Shown: positions 1-9,486, counted from the stretch's first letter. The stretch: 64,000 nucleotides of DNA from Fibrobacter sp. (GCA_017965445.1 JAGCPZ010000062.1:1-64000); one strand, 5' to 3'. The notes: generated by a model not told the origin, from the sequence alone. Program-made: numbers and translations.

Positions 1-175
1 CTGGACCTGAGCCTGTTTCACTACTAGAAGCCACGCTACTCGAAGATTCTACAGCCGACGATCCAGTCGCTGCGGGAATCGGGTTACTCACGGCATCGTC
101 ACCGCACGCCGTAAAAGACAAAACTGAAATAGATGCTAGCATCGCTAGCACCGAAGCATGATTCCTTTTGAGCAT
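1..175 (-). CDS. Lipoprotein, N-terminal part (cut by window edge)
   Basis: The reading frame starts at an ATG at 175 and runs off the left edge, so only about 58 residues are visible. They form a signal peptide with a short basic N-terminus, a hydrophobic stretch and a lipobox ending in LSFTAC, followed by GDDAVSN and a Ser-rich linker (SSSVASSS). This is the usual build of surface lipoproteins in this genome. The start is supported by an AGGGGG Shine-Dalgarno sequence upstream. The functional domain lies outside the window, so no function can be given. Confidence 0.75.
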   Translation of the reverse strand, partial: MLKRNHASVLAMLASISVLSFTACGDDAVSNPIPAATGSSAVESSSSVASSSETGSGP

Positions 176-438
176 AAAAACGGCCCCCTAAAAATTGACT
201 CAAAACTTATACATAAAATACCAACTTACTTTATAGAAAACCAATTTTCTTGGGAAAAGAACGTAAGAAAAAATTTACTTAACCAAGCAACGCACCCGAC
301 AAAGAATTAGGGGTATTTCTTCCCTTTTTTCTTTCCGTTGTGCATCTCTATACGCGTTTATCACTCTGTAAACAATTTTTTCTTATCATTTCACCCTTAA
401 TAAAATATTTTTAGGGTGTTGAACCATCTTCGTTTTGT

Positions 439-444
439 TATAAT
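439..444 (+). promoter_or_regulatory. -10 hexamer TATAAT, 6 nt before the start codon
   Basis: A perfect TATAAT ends 6 nt before the ATG at 451, which would put the transcription start at or next to the A of the start codon. No purine-rich ribosome binding site is present. The best -35 candidate (TTGAAC at 419-424) is too close at 14 nt, so the -35 is uncertain. Confidence 0.5.
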
Positions 445-450
445 TCGACC

Positions 451-1299
451 ATGCTCTTAAAAAAATCTTGCCTACTCGCATCCATCATTTTAGCGCTCTC
501 TGCGAGCGCCTTCGCACAATCCGATGACGATGAATGGATTTCTGCCGATTCCCCTAGTTCTTCAACAACAAGCAACTCCTCCACAGGTTCATACGACGGG
601 ACTTCCGACAGCGAATTTGCAAACGACGAAGAATACGCAAGCGCATATGCAAGGTACAAGACGCAAACCACTTCGCGTTCCGAAATCAGCAAGCAGCGCA
701 GTGAAGGATTTTCTCAGTCCGTGTTCCTCGGAGCGCGCATCCAAGGTGGCTACAATACGTTCCTCGGCTCCAATTCCGATGGCTGGGGTGCAGGTTGGAA
801 TGCCGGTGCAGGTCTTATCATCAAAATTTCGATGTTCACAAAGAACTTCAGCCTTGTCCCAGAACTCACGTTCAACTACCGCCAGTACTTTTACGAAAAA
901 AACATGGAAGTTTACACGAACAAGGCAAAGCTCAATATTATGTTATTCGAGCTTCCGATTATGTTCCGCTACACTTTCGACCAGTATGATTTCTTTGCAG
1001 CAGCAGGTTTGCACCTGGGACTTAAGTTGATGGGCGATACGGAATTCACTTCTGAAGCCAACGGTGGCGTTGTCGCAAACAACACGACCAAGAGCACGAA
1101 CACATTCGTTTCAACGAATATGGAAGTAGGCCTCGCCATTGAAGGCGGCTACATGCTCACGAGAAACACGCACATAAATCTCCGCATAGTCCAATGCTTT
1201 ACGAATCTTCTGAACCAAGGCCTGACAGTGGAACCGTCCTTTACGAATTCCACGCTCCTCACGTTCTACACAAACCTCGGTATTTCGTTCTTGTTCTAG
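451..1299 (+). CDS. Outer-membrane beta-barrel protein (porin/PorT-like)
   Basis: 282 aa. Residues 1-22 are a signal peptide (hydrophobic core, cleavage after AFA). Residues 24-60 are an acidic Ser/Thr-rich linker. From about residue 90 the protein shows the alternating aromatic/hydrophobic strands of an outer-membrane beta-barrel and ends in Phe (GISFLF), the usual C-terminal residue recognised by the BAM machinery. Likely an outer-membrane barrel of the 'outer membrane protein beta-barrel domain' type; ligand unknown. It is monocistronic, with a hairpin terminator right behind it. The start codon has no Shine-Dalgarno sequence but lies 6 nt behind a perfect TATAAT, so the transcript may be leaderless. 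Confidence 0.8.
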   Translation: MLLKKSCLLASIILALSASAFAQSDDDEWISADSPSSSTTSNSSTGSYDGTSDSEFANDEEYASAYARYKTQTTSRSEISKQRSEGFSQSVFLGARIQGGYNTFLGSNSDGWGAGWNAGAGLIIKISMFTKNFSLVPELTFNYRQYFYEKNMEVYTNKAKLNIMLFELPIMFRYTFDQYDFFAAAGLHLGLKLMGDTEFTSEANGGVVANNTTKSTNTFVSTNMEVGLAIEGGYMLTRNTHINLRIVQCFTNLLNQGLTVEPSFTNSTLLTFYTNLGISFLF

Positions 1300-1342
1300 T
1301 CGATTAGTTTTTAGTCAATAGTTAGTAGCTATCAAAAGCAAA

Positions 1343-1375
1343 AAAGGAAGCGTCAAACGCTTCCTTTTGTTTTTA
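1343..1375 (+). terminator. Intrinsic terminator of the 451-1299 gene
   Basis: An inverted repeat (AAGGAAGCGT, loop CAA, ACGCTTCCTT) is followed by a T-rich run. It lies about 45 bp after the stop codon on the same strand. Confidence 0.8.
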
Positions 1376-1442
1376 TGCATTCGTCATGTTTAGCACAAAG
1401 ATTTCCGTCATGCCAAGTCCAATGACAATAGCACGTTCTTCT

Positions 1443-1558
1443 GTCATGCCCGACTTGAACGGGCATCGCCTTTTCACACTTCAAGAATTAACTGGATTCT
1501 TCACCCCTTTCGGGGTTCAGAATGACGAGATGCGCTTCGCTTACTCAGGATGACGAAA
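1443..1558. repeat. Dispersed palindromic repeats in a 304-bp intergenic region
   Basis: The gap 1300-1603 has no gene. After the terminator it holds a palindromic element (ATGCCCG / CGGGCAT, 1446-1466) and then a second repeat type with CGGGGTTCAGAATGACG and TCAGGATGACG (about 1500-1557). Both types recur elsewhere in this window, so these are dispersed intergenic repeats rather than regulators of one gene. Confidence 0.7.
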
Positions 1559-1603
1559 ACAGGATACCTCCCACAGCGCTTGCCCAGGACGCCACACGGG
1601 CAC

Positions 1604-4600
1604 TTACTTTCTGCGGATTCTCGGGATTTCCTTCTGAATCAAGAGTTTTTCGATAGGCGTAAATTCTTCGTGCGGTTTGATAGCTTCCTTGTAGAGCACG
1701 TCGGCGAGCGTCGGGTTGTGCGCAAGGAAAGCAATCAGAATCGCGTTGCGCAAGAAGAATTCATCCATCGCGCCAATCTCGTACTTCTCGTAGAAATTCG
1801 CGACATAGAATGCAGCCAACTTGTAGTCCTTTACACGAGCCGCTTCCATGATATTGAACTCATCGACGAACGATTCCGGCAACGCGCCCTTGTTCACGAG
1901 GTTTCGCATTTTCACATAGACTTCATTCGTGTCACGCGCTTCCATCGGAACGCCGCGCATCCATTCCACATATTCCATGCGGAACTTTTTCCATTCTGGC
2001 GAAGATTCAGAGACCTTGAATTTCGGACGCACGAGGCTATCCACGGCCGTTGCGGAATCGGCGGCATTTTCTGAAGCAATCGACAGAGAATCGGCGACTT
2101 TAGCAGAATCGTTGCCGTTCACAGCGAGCATCGCCGAGATGCCTTCGAAAATTTTCATGCGTTTTTCGACTTCCTTCATGTATGCGAGCAACGCACGTCT
2201 GCGATACTTGTCCGTTCCCGCTTTAAGCATCGACTGTACTATTACCGGTCTGCGGAGCGCGTAATCCGCCGAATCCAAATATTCCGGCCAGCAAATTTCG
2301 CAACTGTCGAACACCTGTACAATGCGAGCGTTCGAATGCACAAAGCGAGCTTCTTCCGCCTTGTTATCCACCATCGGAATAAATGTGCTATTCGGTTCCA
2401 CGCCATCCAAAAGCGACTTCACCATCTTGGATGTAAACAAGAAGTTCTGTTCGCCAAAGAAATCCGGGTCGCGGTGGATGCGTTTAAATTCCTTCACGAG
2501 TTCGGGATCCGTATGGAACCTTCCTATCGCGCGCTGCATCACAGGCTCGTCACTGGCGACAATGATAATGTCCGGTTCTTCAGGCGCCTTGTACAAACTC
2601 ACATACGGGAACGTCACGTCGAGCGCCTTCAAGATGTTGAGGAACAGCAAGTCATTAAATTCGTATGTCTGAATCCACTGCACCCAAAGTCCGCCCGGTT
2701 TCATATAGCGACGCATTTTCGCATAAAATTCATGGCTGAACAAGCTTGCGACACCGCTTACCCACGGGTTAGAAGGCACGCTAATCATCAAGTCGTACTT
2801 GCGGCGATTCGTGAGGAAGAACGTCTGCGCATCATCAATGAAAATGTGAATGCGCGGGTCATCGTAGCCACGAGCGTTCCACGGATAAAATCCGCGTGCA
2901 AGGTTCATCATCTCTTCTTCAATTTCCACACAGTCAAAATCTCGCAACAGCGGGTCAGCAAGCAAGTAATGCGCTCCCATGCCACTGCCAAAGCCGACCA
3001 TCGCGGCATCGTAAGGTTTGTCCTTCATGGCCATCGGCATAAATGCGGTCGCCGCCTGCGTGAGTTCGTCGCCTTCAATCGGCTTTTCACGATTCTTGCT
3101 CATGCTCGCATCGGCCTTGCCGTTCGTCTTCACGTAATAATGTACGTCGGATTCGTGGAAGCTAATCGTCGCCGTCTTGCCATCACGTACCACAATCTTT
3201 TCGTCCGGGTGCAAATTCTTGTAAGCGCGGAACGCTCCCGACGTAATCATGTGCGGGTCAAAATTCATAAAGAACGAAGGCAGAATCATAATGGCCGTCA
3301 TCACATAAAAGAGCACGCTATAGCGGAACTTTTTGCGATAAATGACGAGCAATACAAAGCCAATCATAAAATCGAGCACAGCCGCCAAAACAAGCGAACC
3401 CTTGAGTTGCAAAAGCGGCAATAACAAAAGTCCACCGCCCGCCGAACCGAGAATCGAACCTACGGTGTTCCAACCATAGACCTTGCCAATCGGAGCTTCG
3501 CTCTTGAACGCACGCGTCAAAATCAACGTAATCAGCGGAAGCGTCATACCCGCAAAGAAACTCGTCGGCACCATCCAGAAAATCGAAAGCACATACTTGA
3601 AAATGCTCCAGCAAACATAACCGTCATTCGTCGTATTGAAAATCTGGTTCGCCACATTCATGCCTTCCCAGAACGGCTTGTAAAAGTACAACGTACAAAG
3701 TGCAAAGAACCCCATGAAAATCTGCGCCAGCGAAAGCACCACGAGAGAGTCCTTCTTCAACAGCTTTCCGCTCACGGCACTGCCAATCGCAAGGCCCAAA
3801 ATGAACGCCGAAAGCATCTGGTCAAAGCTATGGCTCGAAGAGCCCATCAGCAGCGAGAGCAAACGAATCCATACGATTTCATAGACAAACGAAGTAAGGC
3901 CCGTAATCCCCGCAATCCAGAACCACATGTTCTTCGGAGGCATGGCAAGCTTATGTTCCGCCACATAATCTTCGTTGAGCGGTTCCGCAGGCATATTCGT
4001 CGAGACTTGTCCACCCCCCTCTTCTTCAAGTTCTTCTTCGTGCGTCGAGGGCGTTGAATAGCCTATGTAGCAGAATATCGCCGCAAGCAAGAAGTTGATC
4101 GAAGCTGCCACGCACAAAGTCGCATGATTGCCCAGCACCGGAATCAGCGTATAACTTGTGAACAAAATACCAATCGCACTACCGAGGCTGTTCGTAAAGT
4201 AAAGCATCGGGAGCGAAACTTCGGCACCGCTCTTTCGCATAAGGCCCGCCGCAATGAACGGGAACGTCATGCCCACCGCAATCGCAATCGGGAGCGTCGA
4301 ACCCGTTGCCAACACCACCTTCAAAATTTCCGCCCCGCGCGAACTCAGCGACGCCACATAGCTCGAATCGTAAAAATAATCCGTGAGCCAAATGTACATC
4401 GGGTGATAAATGATGCCGCCAATACCGATGCCCAGCTCCACCGCCGCATACCCGAGCAACGGTCGCTTCACCTTTTCGACAAGTTTGCCCGCGACAAAAC
4501 TACCAATCGCAAGCCCGCCCATATAAATGCAGAGCGTGAGCACCTGACCATAGCTCGAATGCCCGAGGAAAAGTTTAAGGTACCTGGCCCACGACCCCTC

Positions 4601-4657
4601 GTAAATGAGACCCGCAAAACCAGAAAGGGCAAAGAGCGCGTAAATAAGAATATTCAT
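1604..4657 (-). CDS. Multi-pass membrane protein fused to spermidine-synthase-like domain
   Basis: 1017 aa. Residues 1-200 and 243-460 are blocks of hydrophobic helices separated by an acidic linker (206-240), an MFS-like arrangement. Residues about 490-720 are a spermidine-synthase-like Rossmann domain: TNGKADAS at 511, glycine-rich VGFGSGMG at 553-560, acidic CVEIE at 576 and DDAQTFF at 608. The last ~280 residues are an acidic helical extension with no recognised domain. Fused MFS/spermidine-synthase proteins are widespread, but their substrates are mostly unknown, and polyamine synthesis should not be assumed. A TATAGA hexamer lies 8 nt upstream of the ATG with no Shine-Dalgarno sequence. 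Monocistronic. Confidence 0.85.
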   Translation of the reverse strand: MNILIYALFALSGFAGLIYEGSWARYLKLFLGHSSYGQVLTLCIYMGGLAIGSFVAGKLVEKVKRPLLGYAAVELGIGIGGIIYHPMYIWLTDYFYDSSYVASLSSRGAEILKVVLATGSTLPIAIAVGMTFPFIAAGLMRKSGAEVSLPMLYFTNSLGSAIGILFTSYTLIPVLGNHATLCVAASINFLLAAIFCYIGYSTPSTHEEELEEEGGGQVSTNMPAEPLNEDYVAEHKLAMPPKNMWFWIAGITGLTSFVYEIVWIRLLSLLMGSSSHSFDQMLSAFILGLAIGSAVSGKLLKKDSLVVLSLAQIFMGFFALCTLYFYKPFWEGMNVANQIFNTTNDGYVCWSIFKYVLSIFWMVPTSFFAGMTLPLITLILTRAFKSEAPIGKVYGWNTVGSILGSAGGGLLLLPLLQLKGSLVLAAVLDFMIGFVLLVIYRKKFRYSVLFYVMTAIMILPSFFMNFDPHMITSGAFRAYKNLHPDEKIVVRDGKTATISFHESDVHYYVKTNGKADASMSKNREKPIEGDELTQAATAFMPMAMKDKPYDAAMVGFGSGMGAHYLLADPLLRDFDCVEIEEEMMNLARGFYPWNARGYDDPRIHIFIDDAQTFFLTNRRKYDLMISVPSNPWVSGVASLFSHEFYAKMRRYMKPGGLWVQWIQTYEFNDLLFLNILKALDVTFPYVSLYKAPEEPDIIIVASDEPVMQRAIGRFHTDPELVKEFKRIHRDPDFFGEQNFLFTSKMVKSLLDGVEPNSTFIPMVDNKAEEARFVHSNARIVQVFDSCEICWPEYLDSADYALRRPVIVQSMLKAGTDKYRRRALLAYMKEVEKRMKIFEGISAMLAVNGNDSAKVADSLSIASENAADSATAVDSLVRPKFKVSESSPEWKKFRMEYVEWMRGVPMEARDTNEVYVKMRNLVNKGALPESFVDEFNIMEAARVKDYKLAAFYVANFYEKYEIGAMDEFFLRNAILIAFLAHNPTLADVLYKEAIKPHEEFTPIEKLLIQKEIPRIRRK

Positions 4658-4665
4658 GGTGCAAA

Positions 4666-4671
4666 TCTATA
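4666..4671 (-). promoter_or_regulatory. -10-like hexamer TATAGA, 8 nt before the start at 4657
   Basis: Read on the minus strand, TATAGA is followed by 8 nt and then the ATG. There is no ribosome binding site, so the gene may be expressed from a leaderless or near-leaderless mRNA. Confidence 0.4.
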
Positions 4672-4760
4672 CTAATTAGATAGTTATAAATTGGTCGATG
4701 CTTCTTTTCACTGTAATTTTTTCGAGACACGAACACAACCTATCATTCTCGACCCCAGCT

Positions 4761-4788
4761 GTCATCCCCGACTTGATCGGGGATCACC
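4761..4788. repeat. Palindromic intergenic repeat
   Basis: ATCCCCG and CGGGGAT flank a 7-nt loop (ACTTGAT). It has the same architecture and loop type as the element at 1443-1470. It lies between divergent genes; no cobalamin riboswitch was recognisable here ahead of metH. Confidence 0.7.
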
Positions 4789-4894
4789 TTTCACGTTTAA
4801 ATAGGATATATTATTATATAGCTAGTGACAGCAATTCTAGCATTTTCTATCTTTTATGCATAAAATTAAATATACGCATAAAACGGTAACTAAG

Positions 4895-7800
4895 ATGACT
4901 TTTCGCGAAGCTTTTGAAAGCAAGATGATGCTGCTCGATGGCGGTATGGGTTCCGTTATTCAGACCTACGGGATCAAGGGCGCCAACAACGACATGCTTT
5001 CCATCGAGAAGCCCGACATCATTCTCGACATCCAGCGCCGTTACGTGGATGCAGGCGTGGATTGTCTCACCACAAACACGTTCTCGAGCCAGCGCGTGAG
5101 CCAGCACGAATACCACCAGGAACATCGCATTGCCGAGATGAACCGCGCCTCCGTGAAGATTGCGAAGCAGGCCGCCGAAGAAGGCTTCAAGAAGTACGGT
5201 CGCAAGGTCTATATTTTGGGCGACGTCGGCCCCACAAGCAAGATGCTCTCCATGAGCGAAGACGTAAACGACCCAGCAAGTCGCGCGATTACTTTTGACG
5301 AACTCGAAGATGCGTATTTGGAACAAATTGAAGTCCTCATGGAAGAGGGCGTTGACGCCATCCTCATTGAAACGATTTTCGATACGTTGAACGCGAAAGC
5401 CGCCCTCAGCGCCTACAGCAAGGCGAACGAAGCCCGCATTGCGGCGGCCAAAGCTGCCGGCACTCCCGAAAGCGAAATCAAGCCGATTGAAGTTATGCTC
5501 TCGATGACCGTGAGCGACGCCTCCGGACGCACGCTTTCGGGTCAGACGGTTGAAGCTTTTGCCGTGAGCGTGATGCACATGCACCCGCTTTCTATCGGCT
5601 TAAACTGCGGTCTCGGCGCTGACGGCATGGTGCCGTACCTCCGCCGTATGGGCGCAGTCGCTCCGTGCTACCTCAGTTGCCACCCGAACGCAGGGCTCCC
5701 GAACCAGTTCGGCGGTTACGACGACACGCCCGAAGACATGGTGCGATTGATGCGAGTTTATCTGGACGACAAGCTCGTGAACATGATTGGCGGTTGCTGC
5801 GGCACGACCCCGGAACACATCGCTGCCATGCGCAAGATGTTGGACGAGCTCCCCGCCGATTACAAGCGCCGCGAACCCGCACCCAAGTACGTCACAAGCC
5901 CGCGTCTCCGCCTCGCAGGACTCGAACCGTTGTTCAGAGAACAAGTTCGCCCGAGCAACGGTGCTGACAGCTGCAACACCGAAGATTTTGTGAAAGTCGG
6001 CGAACGTTGCAACGTCGCGGGCTCCAAGAAGTTCCTACGTCTCATCAACGAAAAGAATTACGAAGAAGCGCTCGACATCGCCCGCAAGCAGGTCGATGAT
6101 GGCGCCGACGTCATTGACGTGAACATGGACGATGGCCTCCTCGACGCCAAGCAAGAAATGCGCACGTTCCTAAACTTGATTGCTTCCGACCCTGCCGTGA
6201 GCCGCGTACCTATCATGGTCGATAGCTCCCGCTTCGAAGTCATCGAAGAAGGCCTCAAGTGCATCCAGGGCAAAAGCATCGTGAACTCCATTTCGCTCAA
6301 GATGGGCGAAAAAGCATTTATCGAACATGCGCTCACCGTGAAGCGCCTCGGTGCCGCCGTCATCGTGATGCTCTTCGACGAAGAAGGTCAAGCTACGAAT
6401 TACGAACGTCGCGTACAAATTGCGTCCCGTGCTTACGATATCATGGTGAAGCAATTGCACTTCGACCCCTCCGACATCATTTACGACCCGAACGTCTTGA
6501 CGGTCGCAACAGGCATGGCGGAACACAACGCCTACGCTATAGACTTTATCCGAGCTGTCCGCTGGATTATGGACAACCTTCCGGGAGTCCGCATTTCGGG
6601 AGGCCTTTCGAACCTCTCGTTTGCTTTCCGCGGCAACAACTATCTACGCGAATCCATGCACACAACGTTCTTGCATTACGCCATTCCGAACGGCATGGGC
6701 ATGGCGATTATGAACCCGAGCGCGATTGTCGAATACAAAACGATTCCGCTGGAACTCCGCATGGCGATTACCGAAGTTATCTTCAATACGGAACCGGACG
6801 CCAGCGAAGCGCTCATCGAAATTGCAAGCCGCATGACCGCGGCAGCCGCAGCCGCCAAAGAAGCAGGCACCAAGTACGACCCGAAGGCGATTTTTGCCAT
6901 GAGCACAGGCGCAGGTACAAGTTCCGCAGACGCAGGTAAAAGCGCAGCCGATGCCAAGCCCACCACGCCCGAAGAGCGATTGCAAGAAGCTCTCCTCAAG
7001 GGAACTTCCACGACACTCCAGCCCGACTTGATGGAACTCATCAACCGCGGCGATAGCCCGGTGGGAATCATTTCCGGCCCACTCATGGACGGCATGAACG
7101 AAGTCGGCCGCCGCTTTGGCGAAGGCAAGATGTTCCTCCCGCAAGTCGTAAAGACAGCACGCACCATGAAAAAGGCCGTGGAAATTTTGCAGCCCTACAT
7201 CGAAGCGGGCAAAGACGCGAACGCTTCAAGCCGCGGCAAAATCGTCATCGCCACCGTCAAAGGCGACGTGCACGATATCGGCAAGAACATCGTCTCCGTG
7301 ATTATGGCTTGTAACGGCTACGAAATGGTGGACCTCGGCGTGATGGTTCCCGAAGATGTGATTGTCAAGGCCGCCATTGAGAACAAAGCAGATATTTTAA
7401 GCCTTTCCGGGCTAATTACGCCTTCGCTCGAAGAAATGTGCACCGTCGCAAAGGCCATGCAGGCCGCAGGCCAGCGCATCCCGATTATCGTCGGTGGCGC
7501 AACAACCTCGCCCACGCATACCGCCGTGAAAATCGCCCCGTGCTACGACGGTCCTGTTTTCCACGTGCGCGATGCCGCAAGCAATCCGGGCCTCGTACAA
7601 AAGTTACTCGATCCCGCGACAAGCGAACAAACGATTCAAGAAAACCGCGAAGAACAGCAACGCATCCGCGACAAACAAAACGGCATCAAGACCGAAGCTG
7701 CAAACGCCATGGCCGCAGCAGCCTCGACACCAGAAGAACGCCGTTTCAAATGTGACTGGAGCAAATACCAGCCGGTACAGCCGCCGTTCATGGGCGAAAG

Positions 7801-8548
7801 CAAACTTCCGCCGATTCCTATCGAAAAAATCATCCCGCTCATCAGCTGGGAATACTTCTTCTTCACATGGAAAATCAAGCCCGCCGAAGAAGAAGCAAAG
7901 AAGCTCAAAGCCGACGCCGAAGAACTTATCAAAAGCCTCACGCGCCCGGAATACGCACTCCGCGCCGTGCAAGCGTTCTACCCCGCCGCCGGTACTGAAA
8001 AGTCCGTCATCTTCAACACGGGACGCACAGGCACAGACGCTGACCTTGTCGAAGTCTCAACCGCCCGCCAACAGAATCCCGAAGGCACATGCCTCGCCCT
8101 CTGCGATTACGTCGCCCCGGCAAACGCAAATACCGCAAGCGTCTTCGCCTCCCCCGCCGGGAAAGATGTCTTCCGCGACATCGTAGGTGCATTCGCCGTG
8201 ACCATGAGCGAAACATTCGTCAAACGCCTCGAAAAGTTCAAAGCAGAACAGGGCGGCAGCGATTACGACGTACTCCTCATGCAGACCGTCGCCGACCGCC
8301 TCGCCGAAGCCGGTGCCGAATACCTGAGCCGCGAACTCGACCGCACAAGCGGCTGGAAAGGCATCCGCCCCGCCGTCGGCTACCCCGTGCTCCCGAACAT
8401 CAAGGAAATCTTCAACGTCGCAAAACTCATCGACTTTAACAGCGTAGGCATCAGCCTCACCGAAAACGGCGCCATGTATCCGCAAGCCTCCGTGAGCGGC
8501 CTCTACATCAGCCACCCCGAAATCGATTACTTCCACGTGAAAGTGTAG
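4895..8548 (+). CDS. metH: Cobalamin-dependent methionine synthase
   Basis: 1217 aa from the ATG at 4895 (an in-frame ATG at 4856 would add 13 residues). It transfers a methyl group from methyltetrahydrofolate to homocysteine via B12, in the cytoplasm. All four modules are present in order. The homocysteine domain has zinc ligands Cys238, Cys301 and Cys302 (GLNCGLG, GGCCGTTPE). The pterin-binding domain follows. The cobalamin domain carries the DxHxxG motif GDVHDIGKN (Asp791, His793). The C-terminal reactivation domain binds AdoMet (RPAVGYPVLPN). The length matches E. coli MetH. Two Ala/Lys-rich linkers are longer than usual. It stands alone, followed by a terminator. Confidence 0.95.
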   Translation: MTFREAFESKMMLLDGGMGSVIQTYGIKGANNDMLSIEKPDIILDIQRRYVDAGVDCLTTNTFSSQRVSQHEYHQEHRIAEMNRASVKIAKQAAEEGFKKYGRKVYILGDVGPTSKMLSMSEDVNDPASRAITFDELEDAYLEQIEVLMEEGVDAILIETIFDTLNAKAALSAYSKANEARIAAAKAAGTPESEIKPIEVMLSMTVSDASGRTLSGQTVEAFAVSVMHMHPLSIGLNCGLGADGMVPYLRRMGAVAPCYLSCHPNAGLPNQFGGYDDTPEDMVRLMRVYLDDKLVNMIGGCCGTTPEHIAAMRKMLDELPADYKRREPAPKYVTSPRLRLAGLEPLFREQVRPSNGADSCNTEDFVKVGERCNVAGSKKFLRLINEKNYEEALDIARKQVDDGADVIDVNMDDGLLDAKQEMRTFLNLIASDPAVSRVPIMVDSSRFEVIEEGLKCIQGKSIVNSISLKMGEKAFIEHALTVKRLGAAVIVMLFDEEGQATNYERRVQIASRAYDIMVKQLHFDPSDIIYDPNVLTVATGMAEHNAYAIDFIRAVRWIMDNLPGVRISGGLSNLSFAFRGNNYLRESMHTTFLHYAIPNGMGMAIMNPSAIVEYKTIPLELRMAITEVIFNTEPDASEALIEIASRMTAAAAAAKEAGTKYDPKAIFAMSTGAGTSSADAGKSAADAKPTTPEERLQEALLKGTSTTLQPDLMELINRGDSPVGIISGPLMDGMNEVGRRFGEGKMFLPQVVKTARTMKKAVEILQPYIEAGKDANASSRGKIVIATVKGDVHDIGKNIVSVIMACNGYEMVDLGVMVPEDVIVKAAIENKADILSLSGLITPSLEEMCTVAKAMQAAGQRIPIIVGGATTSPTHTAVKIAPCYDGPVFHVRDAASNPGLVQKLLDPATSEQTIQENREEQQRIRDKQNGIKTEAANAMAAAASTPEERRFKCDWSKYQPVQPPFMGESKLPPIPIEKIIPLISWEYFFFTWKIKPAEEEAKKLKADAEELIKSLTRPEYALRAVQAFYPAAGTEKSVIFNTGRTGTDADLVEVSTARQQNPEGTCLALCDYVAPANANTASVFASPAGKDVFRDIVGAFAVTMSETFVKRLEKFKAEQGGSDYDVLLMQTVADRLAEAGAEYLSRELDRTSGWKGIRPAVGYPVLPNIKEIFNVAKLIDFNSVGISLTENGAMYPQASVSGLYISHPEIDYFHVKV

Positions 8549-8570
8549 CAAAAAACTGTAATAAACTAGC

Positions 8571-8602
8571 AAAATCGGCCCAATCGGACCGATTTTGTTT
8601 TT
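8571..8602 (+). terminator. Intrinsic terminator of metH
   Basis: AAAATCGG and CCGATTTT form a hairpin with inner GG/CC pairs, followed by TTTTG and more T residues, 22 bp after the metH stop codon. Confidence 0.8.
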
Positions 8603-8606
8603 ATAA

Positions 8607-8666
8607 AGATACCTGGCTGTTGACGGATTCTATTTCATTGGAATCCGCGACTCTGGTCGCAAAGTA
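8607..8666 (-). pseudogene. 20-codon relic of a second Rpn-family gene
   Basis: Directly after the stop codon of the Rpn gene (8667-9449), and in frame with it, the next 20 codons read YFATRVADSNEIESVNSQVS. Residues of the intact gene around 8860-8925 read YFATRNADSSEAETIKSQVA, 13 of 20 identical. The fragment is therefore the leftover of a paralogous copy, probably a tandem duplication lost by recombination. The remnant ends where the metH terminator begins. Confidence 0.7.
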
Positions 8667-9449
8667 CTAAAGAGCCTTGATTTCCTCAATGGATAGCCCT
8701 GAACTGCGAGAAATGATATCCAGAGAAACGCCGTCATCACGCAATTTGCGCGCCATTTCGCGGGCTTTTTCTACCTTTCCCGCTTCCTTGCTTTCGTGAA
8801 GATCATATTCGTAAGTCATATATTTGTTCCTTATGAAAGTGTCGGTCTTGTAGAAGGCCACTTGGCTTTTGATGGTTTCAGCTTCGCTGGAGTCAGCGTT
8901 TCTGGTCGCAAAGTATTTCATGTAGGCTTTTACGACCGGGTCCTTGAATTCCTCGTACTTTGTAAATATATAAAAGTTTTTGAAAGTGAGGTCATTCAAA
9001 GTGATTTCCGGATTTTCCCGTGCTCTGTTCTCAAAATGATAAACAGGATATCCGTGCCCGAAAATGTCCATGGGACAAAGAAAGATGACATACTGTTCTC
9101 TGAGACTGGTGTAGAAATCGCCCTTGGAGAGAGCTACGCCATCACATACGCTCTGGTAATACCTTGCCCTTTGAGGAAGTTCCTTGGTGTCAACCATCTG
9201 CATTTCCAAATCGAAGGAACGGATTGTCGCCCCATTTTCGTTAGTCTCACGTGCGAAGACGTCGTAGCGGACCCCCTTGTGCTCCGCGTCGTAACTAAGC
9301 ACCGCTTCTGGTGTCGGGGTTTCGAGATGGTCGATTTCGATGCCGAGTAGATGTTCGATAAAAGGTTTGGCAATATGCGTATTACTGAAAACTAACCCGA
9401 ACATAATCGGGTCCGTAATGTCGAGATCGTCAAAAGGCTTGATGCTCAT
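8667..9449 (-). CDS. Rpn-family PD-(D/E)XK nuclease / putative transposase
   Basis: 260 aa. N-terminal PD-(D/E)XK nuclease fold of the Rpn (recombination-promoting nuclease, 'putative transposase YhgA-like') type: DITDPIMFGLVFSN at the start, then the active-site pattern YDVFA ... FDLEMQ. The C-terminus is a helical tail ending in GLSIEEIKAL, typical of the family. Related proteins cleave DNA and promote RecA-independent recombination. The start has an AGGAGC Shine-Dalgarno sequence, but this lies inside a hairpin (9457-9486) that could hide it. A relic of a second copy sits directly behind the stop codon. Confidence 0.85.
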   Translation of the reverse strand: MSIKPFDDLDITDPIMFGLVFSNTHIAKPFIEHLLGIEIDHLETPTPEAVLSYDAEHKGVRYDVFARETNENGATIRSFDLEMQMVDTKELPQRARYYQSVCDGVALSKGDFYTSLREQYVIFLCPMDIFGHGYPVYHFENRARENPEITLNDLTFKNFYIFTKYEEFKDPVVKAYMKYFATRNADSSEAETIKSQVAFYKTDTFIRNKYMTYEYDLHESKEAGKVEKAREMARKLRDDGVSLDIISRSSGLSIEEIKAL

Positions 9450-9456
9450 TTATAAG

Positions 9457-9486
9457 CTCCTGTTTTTTGTGGCTTGCAAACAGGAG
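9457..9486 (-). promoter_or_regulatory. 5'-UTR hairpin covering the Rpn ribosome binding site
   Basis: On the minus strand, CTCCTGTTT pairs perfectly (9 bp) with AAACAGGAG, and the AGGAG of the second arm is the Shine-Dalgarno sequence of the gene starting at 9449. The fold would mask translation initiation, a known way to keep nuclease or transposase genes silent. Confidence 0.5.

Noticed and set aside
1550-2074. A 174-codon plus-strand frame starting in the repeat region
   Set aside because: It is antisense to the membrane/spermidine-synthase-like gene and begins within an intergenic repeat.
4690-4894. Possible cobalamin or SAM riboswitch before metH
   Set aside because: The leader is short and filled by a dispersed palindrome and AT-rich DNA; no B12-box or SAM-aptamer sequence is visible.
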